Shown here in pieces: positions 42,106 through 50,657 of a DNA stretch of 64,000 bases. The stretch is taken from NCBI GenBank assembly GCA_945874535.1, contig CAMCGZ010000004.1:79003-143002 (forward strand), in the 5' to 3' direction. The stretch's first letter is position 1. Each line of letters opens with the position of its first letter. A model generated the notes under the pieces. The model was not told the DNA's origin and did no database searches. It saw only the letters and a program-made list of their open reading frames with translations. The translations under genes were made by a program, and so were the position numbers. Source of the stretch: Bdellovibrio sp. ZAP7. GTDB lineage: Bacteria; Bdellovibrionota; UBA1018; CAIMNF01.

Positions 42106-44301
42106 TCATCTGTGGAAAGAACCGCGCTCAGCGAATCTCCGGAGAGCATCACTCGGCTCGAATCTCATCCCGTAAATTTTCGAGAGTTCGCTCAAACGCT
42201 CCACGACCTGCTTCAGACCGCGGTCGTAGGCATAACGGAGCAAACCACCCCGGAAGGGCGGGAAACCGGTTCCCATGATCATGCCGAGGTCCACATCATG
42301 AGAGGACTCGACGACTCCCTCATCGAGGCACCGGGCGGCTTCATTGACCATGCTGAGTACACACCGGTCGACCATCTCCTCAACGGAAATTTTCCCGTCA
42401 ACCGGAGTGATCCCGAGCAGGTCGTAGATCCCCGAGTCGAATTTGCGCTCAGAGCGATCCTTGCCCTCATAGAGATAGAAGCCGGCACCGGACTTGCGCC
42501 CGAGGCGCTTCTCGTTCAGCAAGCGTTCAAAGGTCCGCGGGGGAGACATCCGATCACCGAAAGCATCGTGCAGGATATGCCCGACCTTGTCGCCGACGTC
42601 GAGACCGACCTCGTCGATGAGTTCAATCGGCCCCATCGGCATTCCGAAATCGAGCATCGCGCGATCGAGTTCCTCGATCCGCACCCCGTCGGAAACCATG
42701 ATGGCCGCCTCGGTCAGGTAGGGCATCAGCAGACGATTGACCAGGAACCCGGGACCGTCCTTCACCACGATCGGAGTCTTACCGATCTGCTTTGAGAATT
42801 GGAAAATTTGCGAGACCGCCTGATCAGAGGACTTCTCACCGCGAATGACTTCGACGAGCGGCATCTTGTGGACCGGGTTGAAAAAATGCATGCCACAAAA
42901 GCGCTCCGGATGCTTCATTACGGATTGCATCTGGCTCACCGGCAGAGACGAAGTATTGGTCGCGATCACGCAATCGGCACCCACATGGTCTTCCAACTCT
43001 TTGAGTACGGACTGTTTCACGTCCATGCGTTCGACCACAGCCTCGATCACCACTTCAGAAGAACGGAAACCGTCGAAGGTCGTGGTGGGTGCGATTCGCG
43101 CCAACTTCTGATCGAACTGCCTTGAAGTAATGGATTTGCGCTTCAGACTTTTTTTGAAAAGTGCCAAAGCGGATTGGATTCCGATCTCGAGTCCGGGCAA
43201 ACCGATGTCTTTCATCCGGACACTCACGCCTTTGTCGGCCAATAGGTGGGCGATCCCTCCGCCCATGACTCCGGCACCGAGAACAGCCGCACTCTGGATT
43301 TTCTTGGTCTCGGCAGTGCGTCCCTCGGGCAAACCGGTCGCTTTCTTCACTCCTTCCGTCATGAAGAAAATCCGGATGCAATTTTTGGATACCGAAGTGG
43401 CTGCCATTTCACCGAAACCGCGAGCCTCGCGCTTCATCGCTTCTTCACGACGGGATCCACGGAAATCAGCGCCGTATCCGGTTCCCGTCTCCTCGATCAC
43501 ATCGATCGCTGCGAGAGGGGCAGGATATTTACCTTTGGTTTTCGACAACACGCCCTCACGGGCCTTCTTAAATACGACACTGCGTCCGAGCGGATTGTTC
43601 TCGAGCAACTTCCCGGCGATTCCACCCATTCCGCCCAATTTCGGTTCACGGGCGATCCGATCGCCGCGCTTCAGACGATCCAGATTCCGGATCACCCAGG
43701 CGGTGGCGTTCTCTTCAAAATCCTCTTTGACCAGACAAGCATCGGCCAATCCGGTTTTTTCAGCCTTTTCTCCGGTCAGGGTTTTTCCAGAAAGGATGAG
43801 ATCCAGTGCGGTCGCAATGCCGACTTTCCATGGCATCCGGACGCATCCGCCCATCCCCGGAATGACTCCGAGAAGCGTTTCTGGAAGACCGATCCGGGCC
43901 GATGGATCGTTCGACATCACAATCGCTGAGCTAGCCAGAGAGAGCTCGCAACCGCCTCCCATGCACGTCCCATTGATGGCAACCACTCGTGGAAAAGGGA
44001 GATCTTCCCACTCATTCAGCAGCTTTTGACCTGCTTCCGAAAGGGCTTGGGCCTCAGCAGCTGTCTTGGCGGCTTGGAACAAAGTGATATCGGCGCCGGC
44101 GATGAAGTTTCCGGGCTTTCCCGACACGAGAATCAGGGCCTCGATTTCAGAGGCCTTGGATTTCAACAGTGGAATCAAAGCTTCGAACTCGGCCATGACT
44201 TCCCGATTGAACTTGTTGACCTTCTCCCCTTTCAGATCGAAACGGAGAAAAGCGAGAGAACGGCCCGAAACTTGACGGACTTGAAGATCAAAATGATTCA
44301 T
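42106..44301 (-). CDS. fadJ: Fatty-acid oxidation complex alpha subunit (enoyl-CoA hydratase / 3-hydroxyacyl-CoA dehydrogenase)
   Basis: The 731-residue fusion has an N-terminal crotonase domain (NGTCMGGGCELSLA, LPETLLGVIPGMGG) and a C-terminal NAD-dependent 3-hydroxyacyl-CoA dehydrogenase (AAVLGAGVMGGGIAHLLADK, then MHFFNPVHKMPLVEVI and NRLLMPYLTEA). The N-terminal residues resemble FadJ more than FadB. No thiolase gene is adjacent. ATG 44301 (MNHFDLQVR) is chosen because an upstream frame start at 44580 runs into the barrel gene. Confidence 0.93.
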   Translation of the reverse strand: MNHFDLQVRQVSGRSLAFLRFDLKGEKVNKFNREVMAEFEALIPLLKSKASEIEALILVSGKPGNFIAGADITLFQAAKTAAEAQALSEAGQKLLNEWEDLPFPRVVAINGTCMGGGCELSLASSAIVMSNDPSARIGLPETLLGVIPGMGGCVRMPWKVGIATALDLILSGKTLTGEKAEKTGLADACLVKEDFEENATAWVIRNLDRLKRGDRIAREPKLGGMGGIAGKLLENNPLGRSVVFKKAREGVLSKTKGKYPAPLAAIDVIEETGTGYGADFRGSRREEAMKREARGFGEMAATSVSKNCIRIFFMTEGVKKATGLPEGRTAETKKIQSAAVLGAGVMGGGIAHLLADKGVSVRMKDIGLPGLEIGIQSALALFKKSLKRKSITSRQFDQKLARIAPTTTFDGFRSSEVVIEAVVERMDVKQSVLKELEDHVGADCVIATNTSSLPVSQMQSVMKHPERFCGMHFFNPVHKMPLVEVIRGEKSSDQAVSQIFQFSKQIGKTPIVVKDGPGFLVNRLLMPYLTEAAIMVSDGVRIEELDRAMLDFGMPMGPIELIDEVGLDVGDKVGHILHDAFGDRMSPPRTFERLLNEKRLGRKSGAGFYLYEGKDRSERKFDSGIYDLLGITPVDGKISVEEMVDRCVLSMVNEAARCLDEGVVESSHDVDLGMIMGTGFPPFRGGLLRYAYDRGLKQVVERLSELSKIYGMRFEPSDALRRFAERGSFHR

Positions 44302-44327
44302 ATTCCGAAAGTTTAGGCTCTCCGGGA

Positions 44328-44972
44328 TTAGAAGTAAATGCCCACACCGGCGCCGACCGACCATGACGCACTCCGACTCAAACTCATCGCCGACTCCCAT
44401 CCCACCGGACTCCCTGGAACCGTATTGGAGTCGGACCCTTTGTCGCCGGAATGAAGCCTGAGATCCAACCAGGCGGACAAAAGGCGCTCGAAAGAGTACC
44501 AAAGTCCCGCACCTGCAAAACCCTCCCTCCCCTCCCAACGGGATTGGAAACCCGGCGCCTCGAGGGTGCCTGAAATCCAATGAAACCCCCCGCTCAAGAA
44601 GGGTTCGAGTCCCGCCGACCTGCCGAAAGGAAAGACCCTACCTCCCAATGTCCAGGCCCGCCCCGAACTCCGGTACAGGGGCCCGAAACCGTCAAACCAG
44701 AAGTCTTGGGTCTGCTCTTGCCTCGAAACAAATCCCTGCAGGTAGGCCCCCCAACGAACACCTGCTTCCCACCCGCTTCGGAAACCGGGAAGCTCGACCA
44801 CCTCCGGAACACCCAAGAGTGAGTGCGATTCCGCTCCTCCGCCGAAGTGGAATCGCCACTGCGGCCCCGCCTCGGTCTCGACACCGTGAGTCCAGTCGGA
44901 TGCGCGGGCAGGCTCCACGAATAATGCCGCCATCAATAAAAACAGGGTTTGCAAGACTCGGATGCGCCACAC
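44328..44972 (-). CDS. Exported outer-membrane beta-barrel-like protein
   Basis: The 214-residue protein begins at GTG 44972, with a signal peptide cleaved near PARASDW. The body alternates beta-type segments (VRWGAYLQGFVS, WTLGGRVFPFG, GFAGAGLWYSFE) and ends SWSVGAGVGIYF with a terminal Phe, as outer-membrane barrels do. It sits between the FAD enzyme and fadJ genes with 24-26-base gaps. The function is unknown. Confidence 0.72.
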   Translation of the reverse strand: MWRIRVLQTLFLLMAALFVEPARASDWTHGVETEAGPQWRFHFGGGAESHSLLGVPEVVELPGFRSGWEAGVRWGAYLQGFVSRQEQTQDFWFDGFGPLYRSSGRAWTLGGRVFPFGRSAGLEPFLSGGFHWISGTLEAPGFQSRWEGREGFAGAGLWYSFERLLSAWLDLRLHSGDKGSDSNTVPGSPVGWESAMSLSRSASWSVGAGVGIYF

Positions 44973-44996
44973 GCCCCAGTCCTTGCAAGAATCGGC

Positions 44997-46208
44997 TCAG
45001 CTTTGGGGTGTCGCTGTCTGAGCCAGATCTGGACGCTGCTCTCTTTTGGCCAATAAATCGAACATTCTTTTCGCGACTTCGAAACCGCCATGAATGCCGG
45101 CAGAGGGAAGGGATTCCTCACCGATCAGAAACAAATTGGGCACACCTGTCTCGAGAGGAAGAGAGGATGTCTCGTCGTAGACCAGGCGTTCTAGCGGAAT
45201 ACGGCTCAAATCATCAAAGGGATGCAGCCGCGGAAGATCGACGGTTTCGGCCCGCTCAGGATCCCTGACATCCGGCACCACTTTACGGAGATTGTATTCC
45301 AGATCCGGAATCAGTTTCTGACAGACTGCCAGCATTCGCTCCGCAATGCGCCGCTGCTCGTCCCGGGCCAGGGTCGATTCGCTCATGGGAAGGGTGATTC
45401 GCAACCGGAACTGCCCCTTCCCTTCACGGAGAACCTCAAGCACCGGGGCCCCTGACTCCACCACCAGCATCCGTGTTCCGAGTCCCGGTGGAATCACATC
45501 CGGCGCACACTCGAAACGGACATCGAAGGTCCACCCGGAGGGCTTCGACCTGAGATCGAGATCCTCACTCATCATCGAACGGAGGTGGTCCAATTGGCAG
45601 GCGAGGATCCCATACCGGGCAGCCACCATCCGCGACGTCCCGAGTAACTGCACCCCCACAAAATTCTTACGATCGAGAAAAATCCTGCGCAATTGCCCGG
45701 GCCGGGCCACATGTGCTCCCCACTCTTCGAGGCGGGATAAAAGTCTCCGGGTCACCCAACCGCTTTCACCATCGTGATAAACAGTTCCGTTCACCTGATT
45801 CAAAAGCTCCATACCGGCAGCGCCTGGGTCGAATGCAACACCCGGGTCCCGACCGAGCTGCAGGCAACGCAATCCGCGGAAAAACTCAGGACTCGCCATG
45901 ACGTTTGAAGCCGGATCCTTCCCGAAGTGGAACTTGAACTCCTCTTTACGTTCTTCGTCGTCGCTCACCACCCGGAAACGATGTCCGGGACTCAAAACCT
46001 GGATCGGATCACCATCGCGATCCGGCCAAGCGGACGGATTCCAATCAAAATCCCCGAGAGCTTGCCGGGGAAGAACGTTAGCACCGGAGTGATGGCCCAG
46101 AGGGAGAATCAGCACGCGAAGATCCGAACGGAGAAGCTTACGGGCGGCCCAAAGAGCCGCCGGGTGTTCTCCGATGATCACAAAATCGTACTGTGAGAAA
46201 AAATCCAT
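44997..46208 (-). CDS. FAD-dependent oxidoreductase-like protein (phytoene-desaturase-like fold)
   Basis: The 403-residue protein has an N-terminal Rossmann motif in a modified form, YDFVIIGEHPAALWAARKLL. The C-terminal GVPNLFLIGEESLPSAGIHG is typical of flavin amine-oxidase or phytoene-desaturase relatives. The middle region is not diagnostic. The substrate is unknown; its place between LPS and fatty-acid genes hints at lipid chemistry (inference). It ends 24 bases before the barrel gene start. Confidence 0.78.
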   Translation of the reverse strand: MDFFSQYDFVIIGEHPAALWAARKLLRSDLRVLILPLGHHSGANVLPRQALGDFDWNPSAWPDRDGDPIQVLSPGHRFRVVSDDEERKEEFKFHFGKDPASNVMASPEFFRGLRCLQLGRDPGVAFDPGAAGMELLNQVNGTVYHDGESGWVTRRLLSRLEEWGAHVARPGQLRRIFLDRKNFVGVQLLGTSRMVAARYGILACQLDHLRSMMSEDLDLRSKPSGWTFDVRFECAPDVIPPGLGTRMLVVESGAPVLEVLREGKGQFRLRITLPMSESTLARDEQRRIAERMLAVCQKLIPDLEYNLRKVVPDVRDPERAETVDLPRLHPFDDLSRIPLERLVYDETSSLPLETGVPNLFLIGEESLPSAGIHGGFEVAKRMFDLLAKREQRPDLAQTATPQS

Positions 46209-46219
46209 TCCGATTCAGC

Positions 46220-47377
46220 CTACCGGATGGCTCGACAGCTTTCAAGGAGACGCAGATAAGCCTGTCTCTTCGTGTCCAAAAACGGAGTCTGCCTTTGCAC
46301 TTTCCAGGGTTCGCGTTTCAGCCAATCGGAGATCTCCTTCGAATCCCGACAAACCGTCAGGATTCCGGCCTCGACCAACTCAGGGACCTCGGGAAAACGA
46401 TAAGCATTCGTCGGTCCACACATGACCTGCAATCCGGCCACGGCTGGCTCGATCGTGGAATGAATTCCCTGGTGGAACCCCCCCCCGACGAACGCCCAAT
46501 CGGCCACTGGATACAATTCGACCAGAATGCCCATTTCATCGACCAGTAAATACCGTCCCGAGATCGCCTGTTCCAGATCGTACCGGATCCGCTCCAGATG
46601 GGTCGGACTCAAATCGTGCGGAACCACGACCAGACTCCCCGGCAGCAGGTCGGCGTGAGCCAGCAATTCCTGCAAGTCGGCAGACCAGGCACTGCCCACC
46701 ACACCGATCGGCTGGGGCAGTGCTGCGATCCGATCGCGCCAAAAGATGACCCTCTCCCCCGGCGGACGGGAAATCCTCCTCGCCACCCGTTCATAACGGG
46801 GATCACTCCCGTGCTCGACTTCAGCCCCCGGAAACCAAGTCCTGAGAACCTCACCCGACCCGGGACGGTTGCAGTAAAAAACCAATTCGGGTAGCGCGGC
46901 AGGGGCGAAAATCCTGGAAATCCATTTGAGAGAGGGACGTTCCTCCGCATTGATCACCACGACCCGGACTCCGAGTTTTCTGGCGGCAATCAAAGCCCCG
47001 GGCCAGAGATCGTACTTCGAGACCACCAATTCCCGGGTGCCGTAGCGTTGGAATGCCTGCTCCCATTCCGAGTCACGGGGAGAGAGCCCGCTGAAACGCG
47101 CCCTGCCCTTCAGCTTTTCCAGTCCCTGGCTCCCTGAAACCGAAAAGCAACTCACGCAAAACCCGGTTCCAGCGGACTCGAAATCCTCGATCAAAGGCAT
47201 GAGCATCTCGAGTTCGCCCAGACTCGCAGCATGAAACCAGACCGGTGCTTGGACCGCCGGCGGGATCTCCCATATGCGCGAACGGAATGCTTCGCGACGT
47301 GCCGGACTCAGGAGCCCGGGCACGGGTATCCATCCGATTTCGATCAGGTCGAGCACTCTGGAGATCAGCCGGGCCAT
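46220..47377 (-). CDS. waaA: 3-deoxy-D-manno-octulosonic acid (Kdo) transferase
   Basis: The 385-residue GT30 enzyme adds Kdo to lipid A at the inner membrane. Motifs seen: IWFHAASLGELE-type VWFHAASLGELEMLMPLI, VVSKYDLWPGALIAARKLG, then FVGGGFHQGIHSTIEPAV near the C-terminus. A first hydrophobic stretch (LIEIGWIPVPGLL) replaces a full N-terminal anchor. ATG 47377 shares one base with the GT9 gene stop (TGATG), supporting this start. Confidence 0.93.
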   Translation of the reverse strand: MARLISRVLDLIEIGWIPVPGLLSPARREAFRSRIWEIPPAVQAPVWFHAASLGELEMLMPLIEDFESAGTGFCVSCFSVSGSQGLEKLKGRARFSGLSPRDSEWEQAFQRYGTRELVVSKYDLWPGALIAARKLGVRVVVINAEERPSLKWISRIFAPAALPELVFYCNRPGSGEVLRTWFPGAEVEHGSDPRYERVARRISRPPGERVIFWRDRIAALPQPIGVVGSAWSADLQELLAHADLLPGSLVVVPHDLSPTHLERIRYDLEQAISGRYLLVDEMGILVELYPVADWAFVGGGFHQGIHSTIEPAVAGLQVMCGPTNAYRFPEVPELVEAGILTVCRDSKEISDWLKREPWKVQRQTPFLDTKRQAYLRLLESCRAIR

Positions 47378-48417
47378 CACCTGAAGGTTTCCTCCACTCG
47401 CCCGGAGCCGAGTCCACGCATGCACAGGTAAGGATCGGAAATGCGATAGCAGGTCCTTCCATCTTTGGAGCAGGGAGCGCAGGACAAGGGAAGCGAAACT
47501 GCGACACTTTCAGGTCTCCAGGGGCCAAAACCGAGCTCGGGACGGGTCGGACCGAAGATCACACGGCTGGGAGTCCCGACTGCTTCAGCCAAATGGGCGA
47601 GTCCCGTATCGCTTCCGAGATAAGAAACCGCATGTTTCAGGAGAACCGCCGTATTCCTGAATTCAGGCTCCTCGAGGGCATCAACCACGGGAACTCCCGC
47701 GTCTTTCAGACCCTTCACCAATGCCACGCAAGGCAGATCGGATTTTCGACCGAGGACCAGGGGAGTCCACTGCCTCGTCCGGTAGAGCCCCGATAGAACC
47801 TCCACATAACCGCTCACCCGCCACTCTTTAGAGGGCCAGCGTGAAGCAGGCATGGCAGCCACATACTGCTTGGATTGCAAAGAGTAGCGCTCCAGCACCT
47901 TTCGTTCCTGCTCGACAGGAGGCAACAGAGACGTCCACGAGGGGGGCTGAAGCGGGCGGAGTCTGCTTCCGTCCAGGCTCGCACCGAGACTGGCGAAGCG
48001 TTTCCAATAAGGATCAGGTAACCACGGGCGGGGGCAAGCTCCCTTCAAAAGTAAAAGCGCAAAATTGCGAACCCGTTGTTTGGAGATTGAAACATGCACA
48101 GACCGCGCTCCCGAAACGAACAGATCCCTCAAACGGAAAGTTAAAAAAGCCAGACGGCTCCGGAGGGTCCGATGCAAGTCCACTCTGACAGCATGGCCCG
48201 ATGAGTGCACCTCGTGACACAACCTGAGCCAACCCTTGAGCCCGCTCTTTTTATCGTAGACCCAGAGTTTCCTGATCCGTGGATGTCCCTCGAGAGCGAA
48301 GGCGAACTCCTTGGCGATGATCCAGTCCACTTCCACATCAGCCGGGAGATTTTCAAGGAATGCGGTCGAAAGGATCACATCTCCCAAACTGCTCATCCGG
48401 ATCACGAGGACTCTCAT
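47377..48417 (-). CDS. GT9-family heptosyltransferase-like enzyme
   Basis: The 346-residue GT-B enzyme has an N-terminal VIRMSSLGDVILSTAFLENL, typical of WaaC/WaaF/WaaQ. The C-terminal half has SYLGSDTGLAHLAEAVGTP followed by VIFGPTRPELGF. Position next to waaA supports addition of heptose or another sugar to the LPS core; which residue is added is unknown. It overlaps both neighbours (1 and 4 bases). Confidence 0.92.
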   Translation of the reverse strand: MRVLVIRMSSLGDVILSTAFLENLPADVEVDWIIAKEFAFALEGHPRIRKLWVYDKKSGLKGWLRLCHEVHSSGHAVRVDLHRTLRSRLAFLTFRLRDLFVSGARSVHVSISKQRVRNFALLLLKGACPRPWLPDPYWKRFASLGASLDGSRLRPLQPPSWTSLLPPVEQERKVLERYSLQSKQYVAAMPASRWPSKEWRVSGYVEVLSGLYRTRQWTPLVLGRKSDLPCVALVKGLKDAGVPVVDALEEPEFRNTAVLLKHAVSYLGSDTGLAHLAEAVGTPSRVIFGPTRPELGFGPWRPESVAVSLPLSCAPCSKDGRTCYRISDPYLCMRGLGSGRVEETFR

Positions 48418-49523
48418 TTGGAGGGGGCCTTTCTCAGAATCCGGACTCCGCCTTGCCTCGTGTAGGCATGAACATATTGCCCCTGATGAGAGCCGACCAC
48501 CGCATCCACCCTTCCGGGTGAAACGGGTCCGTAGAGCACCTGCCTCGCGCCTTTTCGAATTTCATAAGGAAACTGAACCATCACTTCGCCCCGTAGACTC
48601 ATGAGATCGAGTGATCCCTCGAATGCGGGATGAAGCGCAATCTGGACATCACTCCTCTCGGTATCCACATGAACGGGTCCTTTCAAAGCCTCGAAATCCA
48701 ACATGACCTGTCCCGACTGAGTCCGGACATTGGCGGATCCCTCGATTTGTGACAAGAAAGCCCCTCCCTCATCACTCTGGAAATGAACCACTCCGGAATA
48801 GCCTTCCACCGTCAAAGGGCCCGAACCGCTGTGGACGCTCAACACACCCCGGCTCTTCAAAACCCGGACTTCTTCAGAACCTTGGTCGACCGACAATTGC
48901 CCCGGAGACTCCACCCTTTCAATCAAAACCGGTTTGGAACCGACCACCAAACGTCCATTGACGCGGGAATCACGTAGGGTCAATGGGCACTTCGAACAAT
49001 TGACCACCAGGGGCTTCGTCATCTCCAGGCGTTGTAGATCGATCCCCGAGTTCTTTCCGCTCAAAGTCAAACCGCCCCGCCACTGATCCACTTTGAGTGA
49101 GCGTCCCTCTCCCAATACCAGGGTGAGGTCGCTTTGATAGGGAGCACGGATGTCGAGATCGACCCGAACGGAATTCTTCACCCTGGCTCTCATCTTCGAG
49201 ACCAAATCCTGACCTCTGGCATGACCCACCCGGACCTCGAAACGCTCACGGGTCTCAAAGGTCACCAAGCCGAGAGTCTTGAAAGCCTGCTCGGCTTCCT
49301 CCCGGGTCTCGGCCATCATCTGGAAACGCATCTTCACCCGGATCCGGTCTTGGACCGTACCGCTGATCCGCACCTCTCCCAACTGGTGAAGCAAGTAAAC
49401 GGGGAGCCTCCGGGTCATGAGTACGTCCTGTTCGACCTCATCCTGAAAGGATTGAGCGCCACGGGCATCCTCTAAAAAACCGAATAAAATCGAGCTCAAT
49501 GTAAGCCATTGAATCCACTTCAC
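48414..49523 (-). CDS. Exported DUF4097-like beta-helical protein
   Basis: The 369-residue protein has a signal peptide ending near EDARGAQSF. The body is made of short beta-strand repeats of the DUF4097 (putative adhesin-like) type: LTVEGYSGVVHFQSDEGGAF, ANVRTQSGQVMLDFEAL, DLMSLRGEVMV. It starts the ten-gene operon and overlaps the GT9 gene by 4 bases. The role is unknown; it is probably periplasmic or surface-bound. Confidence 0.8.
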   Translation of the reverse strand: MKWIQWLTLSSILFGFLEDARGAQSFQDEVEQDVLMTRRLPVYLLHQLGEVRISGTVQDRIRVKMRFQMMAETREEAEQAFKTLGLVTFETRERFEVRVGHARGQDLVSKMRARVKNSVRVDLDIRAPYQSDLTLVLGEGRSLKVDQWRGGLTLSGKNSGIDLQRLEMTKPLVVNCSKCPLTLRDSRVNGRLVVGSKPVLIERVESPGQLSVDQGSEEVRVLKSRGVLSVHSGSGPLTVEGYSGVVHFQSDEGGAFLSQIEGSANVRTQSGQVMLDFEALKGPVHVDTERSDVQIALHPAFEGSLDLMSLRGEVMVQFPYEIRKGARQVLYGPVSPGRVDAVVGSHQGQYVHAYTRQGGVRILRKAPSK

Positions 49524-49581
49524 GATGCAATGAAAATACCGTGATTCCCCGGTGAGTTCAGAAAAAAGTGGCGATTATTTC

Positions 49582-49609
49582 TTGATTCCACTATGCGGTG
49601 CGTTAAAAT
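49582..49609 (+). promoter_or_regulatory. Probable promoter of the GEMM RNA
   Basis: TTGATT (49582-49587) and TAAAAT (49604-49609) are 16 bases apart. A start near 49616 would put about 100 bases before the aptamer. It is inferred from the sequence only. Confidence 0.45.
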
Positions 49610-49716
49610 CAAAGAAGTGAGTCGGGGTTCTCGATCAGCGAGGAGTGGACACGATACATGTAAAATTTAGAGTCCTGACGGATCAGGGCTCGTGAAGAGG
49701 CGGGAAATACCTAAAA

Positions 49717-49818
49717 CCCCCTTTGAAAAGGGCAACCCGACGGAAACGTCGGAGACGCAAAACCACAGAGCTAAGGGCCTTTCACCCCGAAGGTCTACGC
49801 TGGCTGGGCTGCCAAAGG
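49717..49818 (+). promoter_or_regulatory. Cyclic di-GMP-I riboswitch aptamer (GEMM-I)
   Basis: The GEMM-I core reads GGGCAACC, then the GAAA-capped hairpin CCGACG/CGTCGG, then AGACGCAAAACC and a second arm GAGCTAAGGGCC...CTACGCTGGCTGGG, followed by TGCC. These match the consensus of GGGCAAACC, GNRA tetraloop stem, GACGCAAAGCC and the tetraloop-receptor region. The closing P1 helix can form from CCTTTG (49720-49725) and CAAAGG (49813-49818). Confidence 0.8.
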
Positions 49819-49914
49819 TGAGGAAGCCTACAAAGCTTTCAAGGGGGGTCCCGATGCAACTCAGGATTTACTTACCCCGGTAAATCATACGCAATGGACC
49901 CCCTCTTCATTCTG

Positions 49915-49955
49915 GAAAGGTGTGGCTGGCTAGTCCGGTCACACCTTTCTTATTT
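49915..49955 (+). terminator. Intrinsic terminator of the GEMM RNA
   Basis: A 10-bp stem GAAAGGTGTG / CACACCTTTC (49915-49924 and 49940-49949), extended inside by CTGG/CCGG, followed by TTATTTT. It ends 27 bases before the queE start. Confidence 0.85.
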
Positions 49956-49982
49956 TCACGGGTTACGATAAGACCCTGTCCC

Positions 49983-50657
49983 ATGGCATTTGAGGGACTG
50001 CTGGTCACCGAAATTTTTTACTCACTTCAGGGAGAAACCTCCCTGGCCGGTGTCCCCTTCACTTTCATCCGCCTGACCGGGTGCAACCTTCGCTGCGTGT
50101 ACTGTGACTCAGCCTATGCTTTCAAAGGAGGCACCCGAATGAGCCTAGTGGAGGTGCTTCATCAGGTCCGCACGTTCGGAGCCAGAGAAGTCTTGCTGAC
50201 CGGTGGGGAGCCCTTGCTCCAAAGAGGCACCTTACCCCTCCTTCGGGCACTTCGAGCTGAAGGGTACCGGGTTTCAGTCGAGACCCACGGAGAGGTCTCC
50301 ATCCGGGACGCGAGCCCGCTCGCCAGGATCGTGATGGACCTAAAAACCCCGGGCTCGGGGATGTGCCGGGAACGCTTTCTGGAAAACCTTCCTCACTTGA
50401 AACCGGAAGACGAAATCAAGTTTGTGATCACCTCGAGAAAAGACTACGAGTGGGCACGGGATTGGACGCGTTCCGGTAAACTCCCGGTTCGAGAAATTCT
50501 TTTTTCCCCAGTCATGCAGGTGAAGGAATCCCCTGGAAAATATGAAGGGGTTGAACCGAGGGATCTGGCTGACTGGATCTTGAATGACCGTCTCGCCGTA
50601 CGGTTCCAACTGCAACTTCACAAACTCCTCTGGGGCGCGGATACCCGAGGAGTTTAA
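49983..50657 (+). CDS. queE: 7-carboxy-7-deazaguanine synthase
   Basis: Radical-SAM enzyme that turns carboxy-tetrahydropterin into 7-carboxy-7-deazaguanine on the way to preQ0 and queuosine. The 224-residue protein has the cluster motif CNLRCVYC (Cys34, 38, 41) in the standard CX3CX2C, with LLTGGEPLLQ and FSPVMQVKESP. ATG 49983 is used since the frame upstream runs into the riboswitch terminator. It directly follows the GEMM terminator and overlaps the convergent coiled-coil gene by 4 bases. Confidence 0.93.
   Translation: MAFEGLLVTEIFYSLQGETSLAGVPFTFIRLTGCNLRCVYCDSAYAFKGGTRMSLVEVLHQVRTFGAREVLLTGGEPLLQRGTLPLLRALRAEGYRVSVETHGEVSIRDASPLARIVMDLKTPGSGMCRERFLENLPHLKPEDEIKFVITSRKDYEWARDWTRSGKLPVREILFSPVMQVKESPGKYEGVEPRDLADWILNDRLAVRFQLQLHKLLWGADTRGV

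Larger units (their letters stand above)
49616..49955 (+). ncRNA. Stand-alone c-di-GMP-I (GEMM) riboswitch RNA, merRNA-like
   Basis: A non-coding transcription unit of about 340 bases, bounded by a promoter-like sequence and a strong terminator. It contains a GEMM-I aptamer (49717-49818), two small 5' hairpins (CTCG/CGAG near 49630, CCTGA/TCAGG at 49674-49687) and a large 3' hairpin (GGGGGTCC / GGACCCCC at 49844-49903). I see no open reading frame that matches. Bdellovibrio expresses a highly abundant free-standing c-di-GMP riboswitch RNA (merRNA) in attack phase, and this locus fits that description. Independence from the following queE gene is suggested by the terminator at 49915-49955. The start is approximate. 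Confidence 0.7.

Noticed and set aside
40824..49523. FMN riboswitch for the rib genes
   Set aside because: No gap of adequate length lies before ribE; the genes are in a continuous operon with overlapping starts.
49616..49716. Second GEMM aptamer upstream of the main one
   Set aside because: Only simple hairpins are visible there; the conserved core occurs once.
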